A stretch of DNA of 64,000 bases from contig CAJAQB010000013.1 of NCBI GenBank assembly GCA_903943975.1, forward strand, positions 248,001-312,000. The letters are read 5' to 3'. The notes beneath the pieces were generated by a model that was given only the letters and a program-made list of their open reading frames with translations, made no database searches and had not been told where the DNA came from. This document shows, one piece after another, positions 1 through 8,674 of the stretch (its first letter is position 1; each line of letters opens with the position of its first letter). This DNA comes from Synechococcus lacustris. GTDB taxonomy: Bacteria > Cyanobacteriota > Cyanobacteriia > PCC-6307 > Cyanobiaceae. The position numbers were made by a program, and so were the translations under genes.

Positions 1-742
1 CCTTGGCCATCTCGGCAGAACCGACTATCAGTAGGCCCCCGGGCTTGAGCAGAGTGGCGATTGCTTCCAGTAAACGGCTTGCTGCATTGTCTTCTAGATA
101 GATGAGTAGGTTTCGACAGAAGATCACTTCATAGCGATTGCCATTTTCCGCCAAGCATGTCATCAAGTTGGAGCGCTGAAAGCGTACGGTTTGGCGAATC
201 TTTGGCTTTAGCACTAAGCCACTTGCCATGGCCATGAAGTTGCTTGAGCGCTCTAATTCCGTTACACCGCGAAAGGAATGCTTGGTGTAATTTGCCTCAC
301 GTGCTTTCTTGATCGCATGCTTGCAGATATCAATTGCATCGATCTGAAAGGCTTCGCTGGGGAGGCCCATATCCAGCAATGTCATCGCCATGGAATAGGG
401 CTCTTCGCCGCTGGAGCAAGGGGCACTCAAAAGTCTTAGGGGTTGATCCGGCGGCCCTGCCTCGATCAGTTTGCTGATGTGTTTTTTTAGTTGATAGAAG
501 GGTTGGCGATCGCGGAAAAACCAGGTTTCAGGTACCACGATAAGTTCAACCAAGCAGTCCTGCTCCTGCTCGCTCTCTAGCAGATGAGCTAGGTATGCAT
601 CTGCATTAACTAATCCTGTGGCCTTAAGGCGTCTAACTACAGCACGACGAATAGTATGCTCACCTATTATGGCCGCACTGATACCAGTGAAAGCCGAGAG
701 CCAGTTGCCGATGGATGTTACGTCCATGGATATTACGTCCAT
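1..742 (-). CDS. cheR: CheR-type chemoreceptor methyltransferase (3' end outside window)
   Basis: Read directly on the minus strand, about 247 codons open to the window edge. CheR transfers methyl groups from S-adenosylmethionine to receptor glutamates. The N-terminal all-helical domain is followed by the SAM-binding fold with the motif SAPCSSGEEPYSMAM near residues 96-110 and the later FCRNLLIYL and LLKPGGLLIVG segments, all typical of CheR. ATG at 742 follows the upstream cheW stop by a few bases; a second in-frame ATG lies 15 nt downstream inside a tandem repeat, so the exact start is ambiguous. It is cotranscribed with cheW and divergent from the receptor/kinase genes. Whether a TPR tail exists, as in WspC, cannot be seen. 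Confidence 0.93.
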   Translation of the reverse strand, partial: MDVISMDVTSIGNWLSAFTGISAAIIGEHTIRRAVVRRLKATGLVNADAYLAHLLESEQEQDCLVELIVVPETWFFRDRQPFYQLKKHISKLIEAGPPDQPLRLLSAPCSSGEEPYSMAMTLLDMGLPSEAFQIDAIDICKHAIKKAREANYTKHSFRGVTELERSSNFMAMASGLVLKPKIRQTVRFQRSNLMTCLAENGNRYEVIFCRNLLIYLEDNAASRLLEAIATLLKPGGLLIVGSAEMAK

Positions 743-755
743 GGATATTTAGCTG
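711..755. repeat. 15-bp tandem repeat over the cheW stop / cheR start
   Basis: Three consecutive units of about 15 bp (711-725, 726-740, 741-755). The first two differ by one base; the third diverges after about ten bases. In the minus strand each of the first two units supplies an in-frame ATG, so cheR can begin Met-Asp-Val twice, and the array lies right beside the cheW stop codon. Confidence 0.85.
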
Positions 756-1258
756 TCAATCCCCATCAGTTCATGATGGGGATTGACCTGCTCAAGTAGT
801 ACGTTTAGGTGCAAGATCTGAACCATCCCGCGTTCGTCAAGTGTCATTCCCCCTAGGTATGGCTTGATTTGGGAGTTCAATCCTGTGGCGTGGAATGCAT
901 TTAGGGGGCGGCTGATCGTATCTGTTACCCCCTCGGAAAGCAGGCCAATAAATTGATCTTTGTCTGCTGAATTGCCAGAGGTAACCATGATAATTCGACT
1001 GCTCAGGTTCTGACAGCTGGAACGGCCTTGAATCAGGGAGCAGAGGTCAATCACCGGGGCAACTACCCCCCGATAGTTGAATAAACCTGAAACGTAGCTT
1101 GGTAGGTTTACCGCCGGTCTTAGGGATACCCTCGGTATCACTTCCACCACATCTTTGCTCTCCATTGCGTAGAGGGGGCCGCCTGCTGAAAACAGCAGCA
1201 GCAGCACCGAGGGGTTTATGCCAGTGGTCTTTGAAGGGGAGAACTTTGAAATTGCCAA
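749..1258 (-). CDS. CheW-like coupling protein (WspB-like position)
   Basis: A single CheW domain of 169 residues, which couples chemoreceptors to the CheA kinase in membrane-associated arrays. Features seen: the hydrophobic LLLLFSAGGPLYAM start strand, VVEVIPRV, GLFNYRGVVAPVIDL (the conserved NxRGxxxPVxDL signature of CheW) and the closing HLNVLLEQV strand. The start used is TTG at 1258 because the first strand needs residues upstream of the first internal ATG; this start is uncertain. It lies upstream of cheR in a two-gene unit divergent from the receptor operon. With the second CheW at 3374 the locus has two couplers, as Wsp systems do (WspB and WspD). Confidence 0.88.
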   Translation of the reverse strand: MAISKFSPSKTTGINPSVLLLLFSAGGPLYAMESKDVVEVIPRVSLRPAVNLPSYVSGLFNYRGVVAPVIDLCSLIQGRSSCQNLSSRIIMVTSGNSADKDQFIGLLSEGVTDTISRPLNAFHATGLNSQIKPYLGGMTLDERGMVQILHLNVLLEQVNPHHELMGIDS

Positions 1259-1319
1259 TGGAGTGCTTTAAGGGAGAGGGCTTGTCTAAATGGGCTTTGT
1301 GTGGGATCTTGTTAGTTGT

Positions 1320-1359
1320 AATTAGATCAGATGAGACTAAATTAGATCAAATGAGATTA
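1320..1359. repeat. Two tandem 20-bp direct repeats between divergent chemosensory units
   Basis: Copies at 1320-1339 and 1340-1359 agree at 18 of 20 positions (core AATTAGATCARATGAG). They lie in the A+T-rich intergenic region between the cheW-cheR unit and the receptor operon, where a shared regulator could bind. Function is inferred only from position. Confidence 0.75.
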
Positions 1360-1406
1360 GCAAAGGAGCGATTAAACTTGAAGGATGGAAGCTCTCGAGG
1401 CAAATT

Positions 1407-1631
1407 TCAAGATCCAACTCGGCAAGTTCCTGAAAAGGTTATCTCTTCAAGCGCCTTGAGAATAGTGCATATCTGATCGCTTGTAACAATAGGGATTTTG
1501 CCGACCAGTTCCATGGCTGGCACTGGCCCTTGCCCATCGGCTTTCCGGAGGGTCAATTGTATAAATTCATACGTGCTGATCTGCGGAGCTTCCCGATTTT
1601 GCATATGCAATTTTGCATATTCACCTGTCAA
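1407..1631 (-). CDS. Possible small protein, unknown function
   Basis: A 74-residue frame in the divergent chemosensory intergenic region. Not recognised. It contains a soluble, mixed-composition sequence (YEFIQLTLRKADGQGPVP, then ITSD-like and LKALEEITF segments) without signal peptide or membrane span. An internal ATG gives a 65-residue version beginning MQNREAP. Nothing but its length and plausible composition supports translation, and the region also carries promoter-like sequence for the receptor gene, so it may be chance. Confidence 0.28.
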   Translation of the reverse strand: MTGEYAKLHMQNREAPQISTYEFIQLTLRKADGQGPVPAMELVGKIPIVTSDQICTILKALEEITFSGTCRVGS

Positions 1632-1667
1632 ATCAGGGGAAAATATGCCAAATATTGCTGCTATAGT
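1597..1667 (+). promoter_or_regulatory. Putative promoter region of the receptor operon
   Basis: The decamer TTTTGCATAT occurs twice, at 1597-1606 and 1611-1620, and a TATAGT box at 1662-1667 resembles a -10 element about 25 bp before the GTG start at 1693. No convincing -35 box was found. The repeated decamer could be a regulator site. This is inference from sequence pattern and position. Confidence 0.35.
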
Positions 1668-1692
1668 AGCGTCGAAATTAAGCTGCTAATTA

Positions 1693-3387
1693 GTGACGAC
1701 TCAAAAGTCAGGCGGCAATAAGCAGTCCATGGAATCCCAGTTGAGGCTGGCTTTCCTGGGCATGGGTGGCCTGGCGATGCTAGTTGCCCTGGTGGGCTTG
1801 CGTACCGCCACCACCCTGGGGGGGCACATCACTGATCTGGGGGAGAACCGTTTGCCTTCTGTTGATGGCCTCTGGAAGGTCAACGAAGGTCAGACCCTGA
1901 TCCAGGCTTCTGAAAATGCAATCCTCACCCCAGGGGGCACCTCGGCTGAGCGTCAACAACAACTTCGCCGCATTGATGGGGCCTGGAAACAGATTAACTC
2001 AGGCTTTCAGCAATATGAAGCCACTGACAGCACTCCGGAAGAGGAACGATTATATGCAGAGTTCAAGACAAAATGGGCGACATGGGAATCAGACAACAAG
2101 GACTTGCTGAGGGCTGTGAGCACCCTGGGTAACGCCCCTTTCCCTGACAACAAGGCGCCAGCAGGTCGCACTATTCTCCTTACCGCAGCCCGGGAAGTAA
2201 ATAGCTTCAATGAAGCCACCGATCAGATCGTAAAAGTGATTGAGATAAACAATAAGTTAGGAGCAGACGCCACTAAGTCTGGGGAAGCTGATTCTAAAAC
2301 TGCAATTTTCTGGTCGATCGTTACTCTGATTGCCGCTCCGGCGATTGGCTTCTTTGCTTCCAACTACTTCACCCGCACTATCGCTAAGCCCCTCGGGGCC
2401 CGGATCACAGAAGTTGTCACGGTGGCTGAAAATGTCGCCGCAGGTGACCTGACCCGTAATATCCCAGACACCAGTGATGATGATGAACTAGGTAAGCTTC
2501 AAAACTCGATTCACATAATGGTAAATAACCTGAGCGGCCTGGTGCGCCAGATTCAGAATTCAGGCATTCAGATCACCACCTCTACCACCCAGATCGCCGC
2601 CTCCGGAAAACAGTTGGAAGCTACTGTGGCAGAGCAATTGGCCTCCACAAACGAGGTAACGGCCACCGCCCAGCAAATTGCCGCCACCTCCATGACAGTG
2701 GTGCGGGCCATGCACGATGTAAAGGGCCAGGCAGTGGAAACAGCAGAGTCTGCCGCCCACAGCCAGCAGGATCTAGATCAGATGGAAAAAGTGATGCGCG
2801 AGCTGGTTACTGCCACCGCCGCAATCACTTCCAAGCTCGATGTGATGCATGAGAAGGCCAATAATATCAACACAGTAGTTACCACCATCACAAAGGTGGC
2901 AGACCAAACTAATTTGCTCAGCCTAAACGCTGCCATTGAGGCTGAAAAGGCTGGTGAATATGGCACTGGTTTTGCTGTGGTTGCCCGGGAGATTCGTCGC
3001 CTTGCCGATCAAACGGCAGTGGCAACCCTGGAGATTGAACAGATGGTGAAGGAGATGCAGGGGGCTGTATCAATCGGCGTGATGGAGATGGATCACTTCA
3101 GCAAAACCGTTACCTCGGCTGTGGAGGATGTAGTTCGCATCAGTGACCAGGTGGAGGTGGTGATTGAGCAGGTGAAGGGCCTCACCCCCAAATTTGAAAT
3201 GGTTGGTCAGAGCATTGAGGAGCAATCCCAGGGTGCCCAACAAATTAGTGAGGCCATGCAGCAGCTGGGCCAGGGATCCCAGCAGACCTCAGATGCCCTG
3301 AGGGAATCAAACCGCGCCCTTGAAGTTCTCGACGATTCAACCCAGATCATGAGATCTGAGATCTCCCGTTTCCATGTCGCTAGCTAA
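1693..3387 (+). CDS. Membrane methyl-accepting receptor, WspA-like
   Basis: A 564-residue transducer. Hydrophobic segments near residues 17-40 and 203-225 bracket a periplasmic helical region of four-helix-bundle type; a HAMP linker follows, then the cytoplasmic signalling hairpin. The hairpin tip (about residue 409 on) reads LNAAIEAEKAGEYGTGF followed by FAVVAREIRRLADQTAVAT, which resembles WspA-type receptors more than standard chemotaxis receptors. Such receptors sense surface or envelope state and drive the CheA-type kinase. The start is GTG at 1693; ATG at 1729 (MESQLRLAF) is an alternative. Its stop overlaps the next gene by 14 nt, so it heads a four-gene operon. Confidence 0.9.
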   Translation: MTTQKSGGNKQSMESQLRLAFLGMGGLAMLVALVGLRTATTLGGHITDLGENRLPSVDGLWKVNEGQTLIQASENAILTPGGTSAERQQQLRRIDGAWKQINSGFQQYEATDSTPEEERLYAEFKTKWATWESDNKDLLRAVSTLGNAPFPDNKAPAGRTILLTAAREVNSFNEATDQIVKVIEINNKLGADATKSGEADSKTAIFWSIVTLIAAPAIGFFASNYFTRTIAKPLGARITEVVTVAENVAAGDLTRNIPDTSDDDELGKLQNSIHIMVNNLSGLVRQIQNSGIQITTSTTQIAASGKQLEATVAEQLASTNEVTATAQQIAATSMTVVRAMHDVKGQAVETAESAAHSQQDLDQMEKVMRELVTATAAITSKLDVMHEKANNINTVVTTITKVADQTNLLSLNAAIEAEKAGEYGTGFAVVAREIRRLADQTAVATLEIEQMVKEMQGAVSIGVMEMDHFSKTVTSAVEDVVRISDQVEVVIEQVKGLTPKFEMVGQSIEEQSQGAQQISEAMQQLGQGSQQTSDALRESNRALEVLDDSTQIMRSEISRFHVAS

Positions 3388-4147
3388 TTTCCTTTCAGTT
3401 GCTGTGGAAGCTCCTGGCGAGTTTACAGAGGCTGTAGCTGAGGATAAATCACTTCTAAATGACTGCTGGAATCGCGTAGGCGTCTTTGGTGATAGGACTT
3501 GCCAGGAACTATTGCAATGCGTTCATTGTCGCAATTGCCAGGTTTATTCGGCGGCGGGCCGCAGCCTCTTAGAGCGGCTGCCCCCCAGCGACTATCTGCA
3601 GGAATGGACAGCCGTTCTTGCCGAGACTAAGCGCGGCGCTGAAAGCTCTACCCTCTCTGCCGATGGCACGGTGGTGCGAAGTGATCAATCCCTATCTGTG
3701 ATGATCTTTAGGCTTTCTTCTGAGCTATTCGCCCTGCCGGTTGGTGTGTTTCTTGAGGTTTCATCACCCTTTGTTGTTCACTCTGTGCCGAGACGTAGTA
3801 ACACACTTTTCTTGGGCATGGTGAACATCCGTGGCGAGATCATGCTGGCGGCGTCCCTAACTACCTTGCTTGGGCTTGCAACGACACGCGCTTTAGGTTC
3901 AAGTCATCAAGGGGTGGGCAGGATGGCAGTGGCAGGTACTCCCGCAGGCAAATGGGTTTTCCCAATTGACGAGATATATGGCATCTACCTCTTCAATCGA
4001 GACGATGTTAAATCACCGCCTGTGGTAATTAGTCATGCCGACGAATCATACACGCGGGGTGTATTCCAATGGCAGAATCGTTCGGTGGCACTGCTCGATC
4101 CTGATCGTATTTTTAGCGCCCTGACCACGGAGATATCCCCAAAATGA
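3374..4147 (+). CDS. CheW protein with Cys-rich N-terminal extension, WspD-like
   Basis: 257 residues. The N-terminal third is an extension containing CVHCRNCQVYSAAGRSLLER (Cys 49, 52 and 55), a motif I associate with WspD-type couplers; the rest is a CheW domain (LSVMIFRLSSELFALPVGV, then GMVNIRGEIMLAASL). It should link the receptor to the kinase. The Cys cluster could bind metal or respond to redox, which is inference. The start ATG lies inside the end of the receptor gene and the stop overlaps cheA as ATGA, so translation is probably coupled through the operon. Confidence 0.88.
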   Translation: MSLANFLSVAVEAPGEFTEAVAEDKSLLNDCWNRVGVFGDRTCQELLQCVHCRNCQVYSAAGRSLLERLPPSDYLQEWTAVLAETKRGAESSTLSADGTVVRSDQSLSVMIFRLSSELFALPVGVFLEVSSPFVVHSVPRRSNTLFLGMVNIRGEIMLAASLTTLLGLATTRALGSSHQGVGRMAVAGTPAGKWVFPIDEIYGIYLFNRDDVKSPPVVISHADESYTRGVFQWQNRSVALLDPDRIFSALTTEISPK

Positions 4148-6375
4148 GCGAGCCACTTCCCGAAGCCACGCCGCTTGAACTATTTCGTCTGGAACTGGAA
4201 GAGCGTATCGGCGGGCTAAATAGTTCGTTGTTGATTCTTGAGGCTGCGCCCAGCTCCCAGGAGGCCTTCGATCAGTTTATGCGTTCGGTCCACTCCGTGA
4301 AGGGTGCCGCCAGCATTGTGGTGCTGCAGCCCCTCGTGAGGGTGGCCCATGCCCTCGAGGATTACTTCGTAGGGGTGAAAAGTGGCAAGTTCATTCTGGA
4401 TTCCAATGCTGTTAGCCAGGCATTTCGCTGCATCGATCTGTTTCAAGACATCAGTCGCTTACCCTCCGATCAGATCCGTGAATGGTTGAGCGCCCGCTCA
4501 CCGGAATTAGATCAACTGCTGCAGTGCCTAGAGGATCTGATGCCTTCCGATGGCAGTACCCCTAGCTCCCCCCAGCCGCTGAGTTCAGCCACGGACCCCT
4601 CCTACCTGCGCAGTGCGGAGGAAGTTTTAGCGATGCCGGGGGCCAACGAACGAGTTGTTCGGGTGGAAGCAGATAATCTCAATCGCATCATGGCCCTCTC
4701 TGGCGAAATGCTGGTGGAGGCAAAGTGGTTGCAACCGTTTGCTGATTCTCTGAATCTGCTTAAGGATCGCCAAAAGGACTTGCAGGTGACAATTGAATCC
4801 CTGCGTCTACAGCTAAGCGAAGCAGGGCAGTCTTCCAGCCTTGAACTTGTAGAGCGGGCCAGACAGAAGGAAAAGGAGTGCCGCGACACTCTAAGTGAAC
4901 GACTGGGAGAACTGGAACTGTATGCCTTGCGCACAACAAATCTCTCCTATCGTTTGTATCGGGAGGTGATTGGTTCGAATATGCGTCCATTTTCTGATGC
5001 AATTGTTGCCTTTCCCCGCATGGTGCGCGATTTGGCCAGTGGCCTTGGCAAGCAGGTGCATTTAGAAGTAGTGGGTAAAGGCACATTGGTGGATCGCGAT
5101 ATTCTGCGCAAGCTTGAATCTCCTTTAACCCATATTCTGCGCAATGCCATCGACCATGGCATTGAGTTGCCAGCGCTGAGAGCTGATCAAGGTAAGTCGA
5201 GTGGCGGCACTATTCGCATGGAGGCCTTGCACAGGGGTGGCATGCTCTCTATCACCATCGCAGATGATGGCGCGGGTGTGCCCTATGACGAGGTAAGGCG
5301 CAAGTTGGTAGATGCTGGTTTGTTCAATTTTGATGAGGCCCAAGCCCTTTCTGAGGTTGAGCTATGTGAGCAACTTTTTCAGCCTGGTTTCTCAACTGCC
5401 AAATCGGTATCTGAACTTTCCGGCCGGGGGGTGGGATTGGATGCCGTGAGTGCCATGGCGAATGATGTTGGTGGCACAGTGCGTTTTTCATCGGTGCCAT
5501 CAGAAGGCACCAGCATTCATTTTCAGCTGCCTCTTACCCTTTCGGTTGTCCGTACCTTGTTGGTTGAAATTGCCGGTGAGCCCTATGCATTCCCGCTGGC
5601 CCGTCTCGATCAGATCCTATCGATTGAAGTTTCCGATATTAGTGTGATGGAAGGCAGGGAATGCTTCAATCTTGATGGGGTATCGATCGGGTTGATCTGG
5701 GCACGCCAAGTAATGAATTTTCCAGAGGCAAATAATCCGTCTTCAAGTATACCGGTGGTGGTTATTAGTGATCATGCCAAGGTATATGGTGTGGTGGTAG
5801 ATCGCTATTTAGGGGAACAGGATCTTGTGGTACGGCCCCTTGATCCTCGGCTTGGCAAGGTTGCAAATGTGAGCGCTGCCGCCCTTATGGGTGATGGCCA
5901 GCCGATTCTGATCGTGGATACAGTGGATCTTGTGCGTTCAATTGATGCACTCCTCCAGAGCTCGGAACTGCAGAGCCATGCCACTATTAAGCAACTGGTG
6001 GAAGGCAAGCGTATTTTAGTCGTAGATGATTCACCGGTAGCGCTTGAATTGCAGGCGAGGCTTGTCCTGTCGCGGGGCTACCGCGTTGATAAGGCCGTCG
6101 ATGGTGCGGAGGCTTGGCGCCTGCTCCGGGAGAATTGCTTTGATCTGATCGTTACAGATGTGGAAATGCCTGAGATGGATGGCATCACTTTGGTGAAAAC
6201 CATGCGTCTTGATCCAAAATTTGCCCAGCTCCCGATCATTATTTCCTCCTCAAGAGGTAGTGATAGTGATCGACTTCAGGGTTTAGAGGCCGGGGCAGAT
6301 TACTATCTGGTGAAAAGTAGTTTTCAAGATGATGCGCTACTTGATGCGATCCACCAGTTGATAGGTGCTGCTTGA
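4144..6375 (+). CDS. CheA-type hybrid kinase with C-terminal receiver, WspE-like
   Basis: 743 residues. Order: Hpt domain with phospho-accepting His50 in the motif HSVKGAAS; a linker and long helical dimerisation region (about 160-290); HATPase with N-box ILRNAIDHG near residue 331 and G-boxes DDGAGVP and GRGVGLDAV; a CheW-like P5 domain; and a receiver starting near residue 622 (KRILVVDDSPVALEL) with predicted phospho-Asp672 in LIVTDVEMPEMDG. Fusion of CheA with a receiver is characteristic of WspE and other alternative-function systems. It is coupled to the upstream cheW (ATGA) and the downstream cheB (TTGA). Confidence 0.95.
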   Translation: MSEPLPEATPLELFRLELEERIGGLNSSLLILEAAPSSQEAFDQFMRSVHSVKGAASIVVLQPLVRVAHALEDYFVGVKSGKFILDSNAVSQAFRCIDLFQDISRLPSDQIREWLSARSPELDQLLQCLEDLMPSDGSTPSSPQPLSSATDPSYLRSAEEVLAMPGANERVVRVEADNLNRIMALSGEMLVEAKWLQPFADSLNLLKDRQKDLQVTIESLRLQLSEAGQSSSLELVERARQKEKECRDTLSERLGELELYALRTTNLSYRLYREVIGSNMRPFSDAIVAFPRMVRDLASGLGKQVHLEVVGKGTLVDRDILRKLESPLTHILRNAIDHGIELPALRADQGKSSGGTIRMEALHRGGMLSITIADDGAGVPYDEVRRKLVDAGLFNFDEAQALSEVELCEQLFQPGFSTAKSVSELSGRGVGLDAVSAMANDVGGTVRFSSVPSEGTSIHFQLPLTLSVVRTLLVEIAGEPYAFPLARLDQILSIEVSDISVMEGRECFNLDGVSIGLIWARQVMNFPEANNPSSSIPVVVISDHAKVYGVVVDRYLGEQDLVVRPLDPRLGKVANVSAAALMGDGQPILIVDTVDLVRSIDALLQSSELQSHATIKQLVEGKRILVVDDSPVALELQARLVLSRGYRVDKAVDGAEAWRLLRENCFDLIVTDVEMPEMDGITLVKTMRLDPKFAQLPIIISSSRGSDSDRLQGLEAGADYYLVKSSFQDDALLDAIHQLIGAA

Positions 6376-7391
6376 GAATTGCCATTGTAAATGATCTTTC
6401 CTTGGCGATTGCATCGATCAGGCGCGTTATTGAGCATGATGGTCGCCATAGTATTGCCTGGGTTGCGCGGGACGGGGAAGATGCCCTGGCGAGATTTGCT
6501 GCGGATCAACCTGATCTGATCCTGCTGGATCTGGTTATGCCAATTCTAGATGGGGTGCAAACTACCAAGCGGCTGATGCAGCGATCTGCATGTCCAATTT
6601 TAATCGTTACAGCTAGCGTTGGTCAGAATACCGCAAAGGTATATGAAGCGATGGGCTATGGCGCTTTAGATGCGGTCAATGTGCCAATAATGACAGTGCC
6701 GCCCAAGGAGAGTGGCCGGGAACTACTGCACAAAATTTCCACAATTGAGCGGCTTAAATGTTTCACTCCCAGTAGTCCAAGGGCGGCAGGGGCGCCAGTT
6801 AATCCTGCCCCGGCGACGCGCCGGCGGCCACAGCTGATCGCCATTGGCGCCTCCACTGGTGGGCCGAAAACCCTTGCGGCAATCCTCAAGGAGATTCCTG
6901 TCAGCACTCCTGCGGCTTTCGTGGTTGTTCAGCACATTGATGTGCAGTTTGCCCCCGGACTGGTGAGTTGGTTGAACAGTCAGATCACTTTGCCTGTGAT
7001 CCAGGCCTTGCCTGGCAATGCCCCCGTGGCAGCTACGGTTTGTCTTTCAGTGACCAATGACCATCTGGTGATAGATGAAACTGGTCGATTCGCCCATGTG
7101 GCAGAGCCTAAGGACGAACCATATCGCCCCTCCGTGGATGTTTTCTTTCGCAGTCTTGTGCGTAATTGGCGCCAACCTGGCCAGGCGGTGTTGCTCACGG
7201 GTATGGGTCGTGATGGGGCTGCCGGCTTGTTGGCCCTGCGCCAGGCCAATTGGCACACCATTGCCCAGGATGAGGCCAGCTGTGTGGTTTATGGGATGCC
7301 TAGGGCCGCGGCTGAACTGAAGGCTGCCGTTGAGGTTTTGTCTACGGAAAACGTAGCGGCCAGCCTCTTGCGTCGCTGCAATCAACGCTGA
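6372..7391 (+). CDS. cheB: CheB-type methylesterase with receiver, WspF-like
   Basis: 339 residues. A receiver (phospho-Asp53 in LILLDLVMPILDG) is joined to a methylesterase domain with the expected catalytic residues Ser161 (AIGASTGGPK), His188 (VVQHIDVQF) and Asp281 (LTGMGRDGAAG). It removes receptor methyl groups when phosphorylated, opposing CheR. The TTG start overlaps the cheA stop (TTGA). It is the last gene of the operon; the convergent cinA ends 15 bp further on. The receiver lacks the usual acidic pair near residues 8-9 (VNDLS rather than VDDS), which may alter phosphorylation; that is an observation, not a proven defect. Confidence 0.94.
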   Translation: MRIAIVNDLSLAIASIRRVIEHDGRHSIAWVARDGEDALARFAADQPDLILLDLVMPILDGVQTTKRLMQRSACPILIVTASVGQNTAKVYEAMGYGALDAVNVPIMTVPPKESGRELLHKISTIERLKCFTPSSPRAAGAPVNPAPATRRRPQLIAIGASTGGPKTLAAILKEIPVSTPAAFVVVQHIDVQFAPGLVSWLNSQITLPVIQALPGNAPVAATVCLSVTNDHLVIDETGRFAHVAEPKDEPYRPSVDVFFRSLVRNWRQPGQAVLLTGMGRDGAAGLLALRQANWHTIAQDEASCVVYGMPRAAAELKAAVEVLSTENVAASLLRRCNQR

Positions 7392-7405
7392 GGATTTTGG
7401 CTTTG

Positions 7406-8668
7406 CTAAATCCCTGGTATTAATTTCAGCCGCAAGCGATTCAAGGCTTCGCCGCAGGTGAGGGTTTGGATCAAGTGGCGGTCGCGGTTGGCGCCAAAGC
7501 GCAACCCTTCGCTGCTGCTACCAGCTGGGCCGGCGATGGCGATGTGAACTAGCCCCACAGGTTTTTCGGCGCTGCCGCCCCCCGGGCCAGCGACGCCAGT
7601 AACGGCGATGCCCCAGTGAGCACCGGTGGCTTGGCGGGCCCCCTCGGCCATGGCAATCGCCACCGGGTCACTCACGGCCCCATGGCTGGCCAGGGTCTCG
7701 GCGGGCACCCCCAACAGCGTTTGTTTAACGCTGTTGGCATAGGCGATCACCCCCCCCAGAAACACATCTGAGGCGCCGGGCACCGCCGCTAAAGCTGCAC
7801 CGATGCCGCCACCGGTGCAGCTCTCGGCCACGGCCAGGCTTTCAGCGCGGCTGCGTAGCAGCGCCAACACCACTGAGGCGAGGCTGTCGTCGTTGCTTCC
7901 GTAGCAGGAGTTGCCGGTGCGGGCCCGCAGTTCTGCCTCCACCGGCGCCAGTAGTGCGTTGGCTGCCGCCTGGGAATCGGCCCTGGCGGTGATCCGCAGC
8001 TTCACCTCACCGCTGCCGGCATAGGGGGCCACCGTGGGGTTCTCCAGGGCCAGCAGATCGGCCATTTGTTCGGCGAGGGCCGCTTCCGACTCCCCCCAGA
8101 AGCGCAGCATCCGGCTGGCAAACACCCCTTGGGCGAGGCCGGCTGCCGTGAGCCAGGGCACAGCTGTGGCCTCCCACATCGCCCGCATTTCCCTTGGTAC
8201 GCCAGGGAAAGTGAGCACGGTGAAGCCCGGTTGGGGGCTCCAGATCATGCCGGGGGCGGTGCCGCAGGGGTTTGGCAACACCTCAGCGCCTTCGGGTAGT
8301 AGCGCTTGCTTGCGGTTGCTGGGGGGGCAAACGCCGCCGCGGGCGCTCACCTTGGCCTGGATGTCTGCCCAGATCTCTGGGTGCTCCACCAGGGGCACAC
8401 CAAAGGCGGCGGCGATGGCTTCGGTGCTGAGGTCGTCGGGGGTGGGGCCAAGGCCACCGGTGGTGATCAGCAGGCGGCAGCGGCCGGCCGCTGCCCGCAC
8501 GGCCTGGATCAGCCGTTCGCGGTTGTCGCCCACCACCCCCTGGCGCAGGTGGGGCACCCCCAGGGCCGCCAGTTGTTCCGCCAGCCAGCGGGCATTGCCG
8601 TTGGTGATGTTGCCCAGCAGCAGCTCAGTGCCGATGCACAAGATTTCGCAGGAACTGTTTGCCACCAC
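7406..8668 (-). CDS. cinA: CinA family nicotinamide-nucleotide amidase
   Basis: 420 residues, full family length. The N-terminal MoaB/MogA-like domain begins [20 protein letters not shown] and contains [13 protein letters not shown]; the C-terminal CinA domain carries [20 protein letters not shown] and the closing [11 protein letters not shown]. It hydrolyses nicotinamide mononucleotide to nicotinate mononucleotide in pyridine-nucleotide recycling and may also act as a nucleotide pyrophosphatase. It is the last gene of a minus-strand run glyA, transferase, cinA, with only 6 bp separating it from the transferase. Confidence 0.95.
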   Translation of the reverse strand: MVANSSCEILCIGTELLLGNITNGNARWLAEQLAALGVPHLRQGVVGDNRERLIQAVRAAAGRCRLLITTGGLGPTPDDLSTEAIAAAFGVPLVEHPEIWADIQAKVSARGGVCPPSNRKQALLPEGAEVLPNPCGTAPGMIWSPQPGFTVLTFPGVPREMRAMWEATAVPWLTAAGLAQGVFASRMLRFWGESEAALAEQMADLLALENPTVAPYAGSGEVKLRITARADSQAAANALLAPVEAELRARTGNSCYGSNDDSLASVVLALLRSRAESLAVAESCTGGGIGAALAAVPGASDVFLGGVIAYANSVKQTLLGVPAETLASHGAVSDPVAIAMAEGARQATGAHWGIAVTGVAGPGGGSAEKPVGLVHIAIAGPAGSSSEGLRFGANRDRHLIQTLTCGEALNRLRLKLIPGI

Positions 8669-8674
8669 GGCTGC

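Noticed and set aside
6372-6400. Frameshift between cheA and cheB
   Set aside because: The TTGA overlap gives a normal coupled start for a complete CheB; no missing domain suggests a break.
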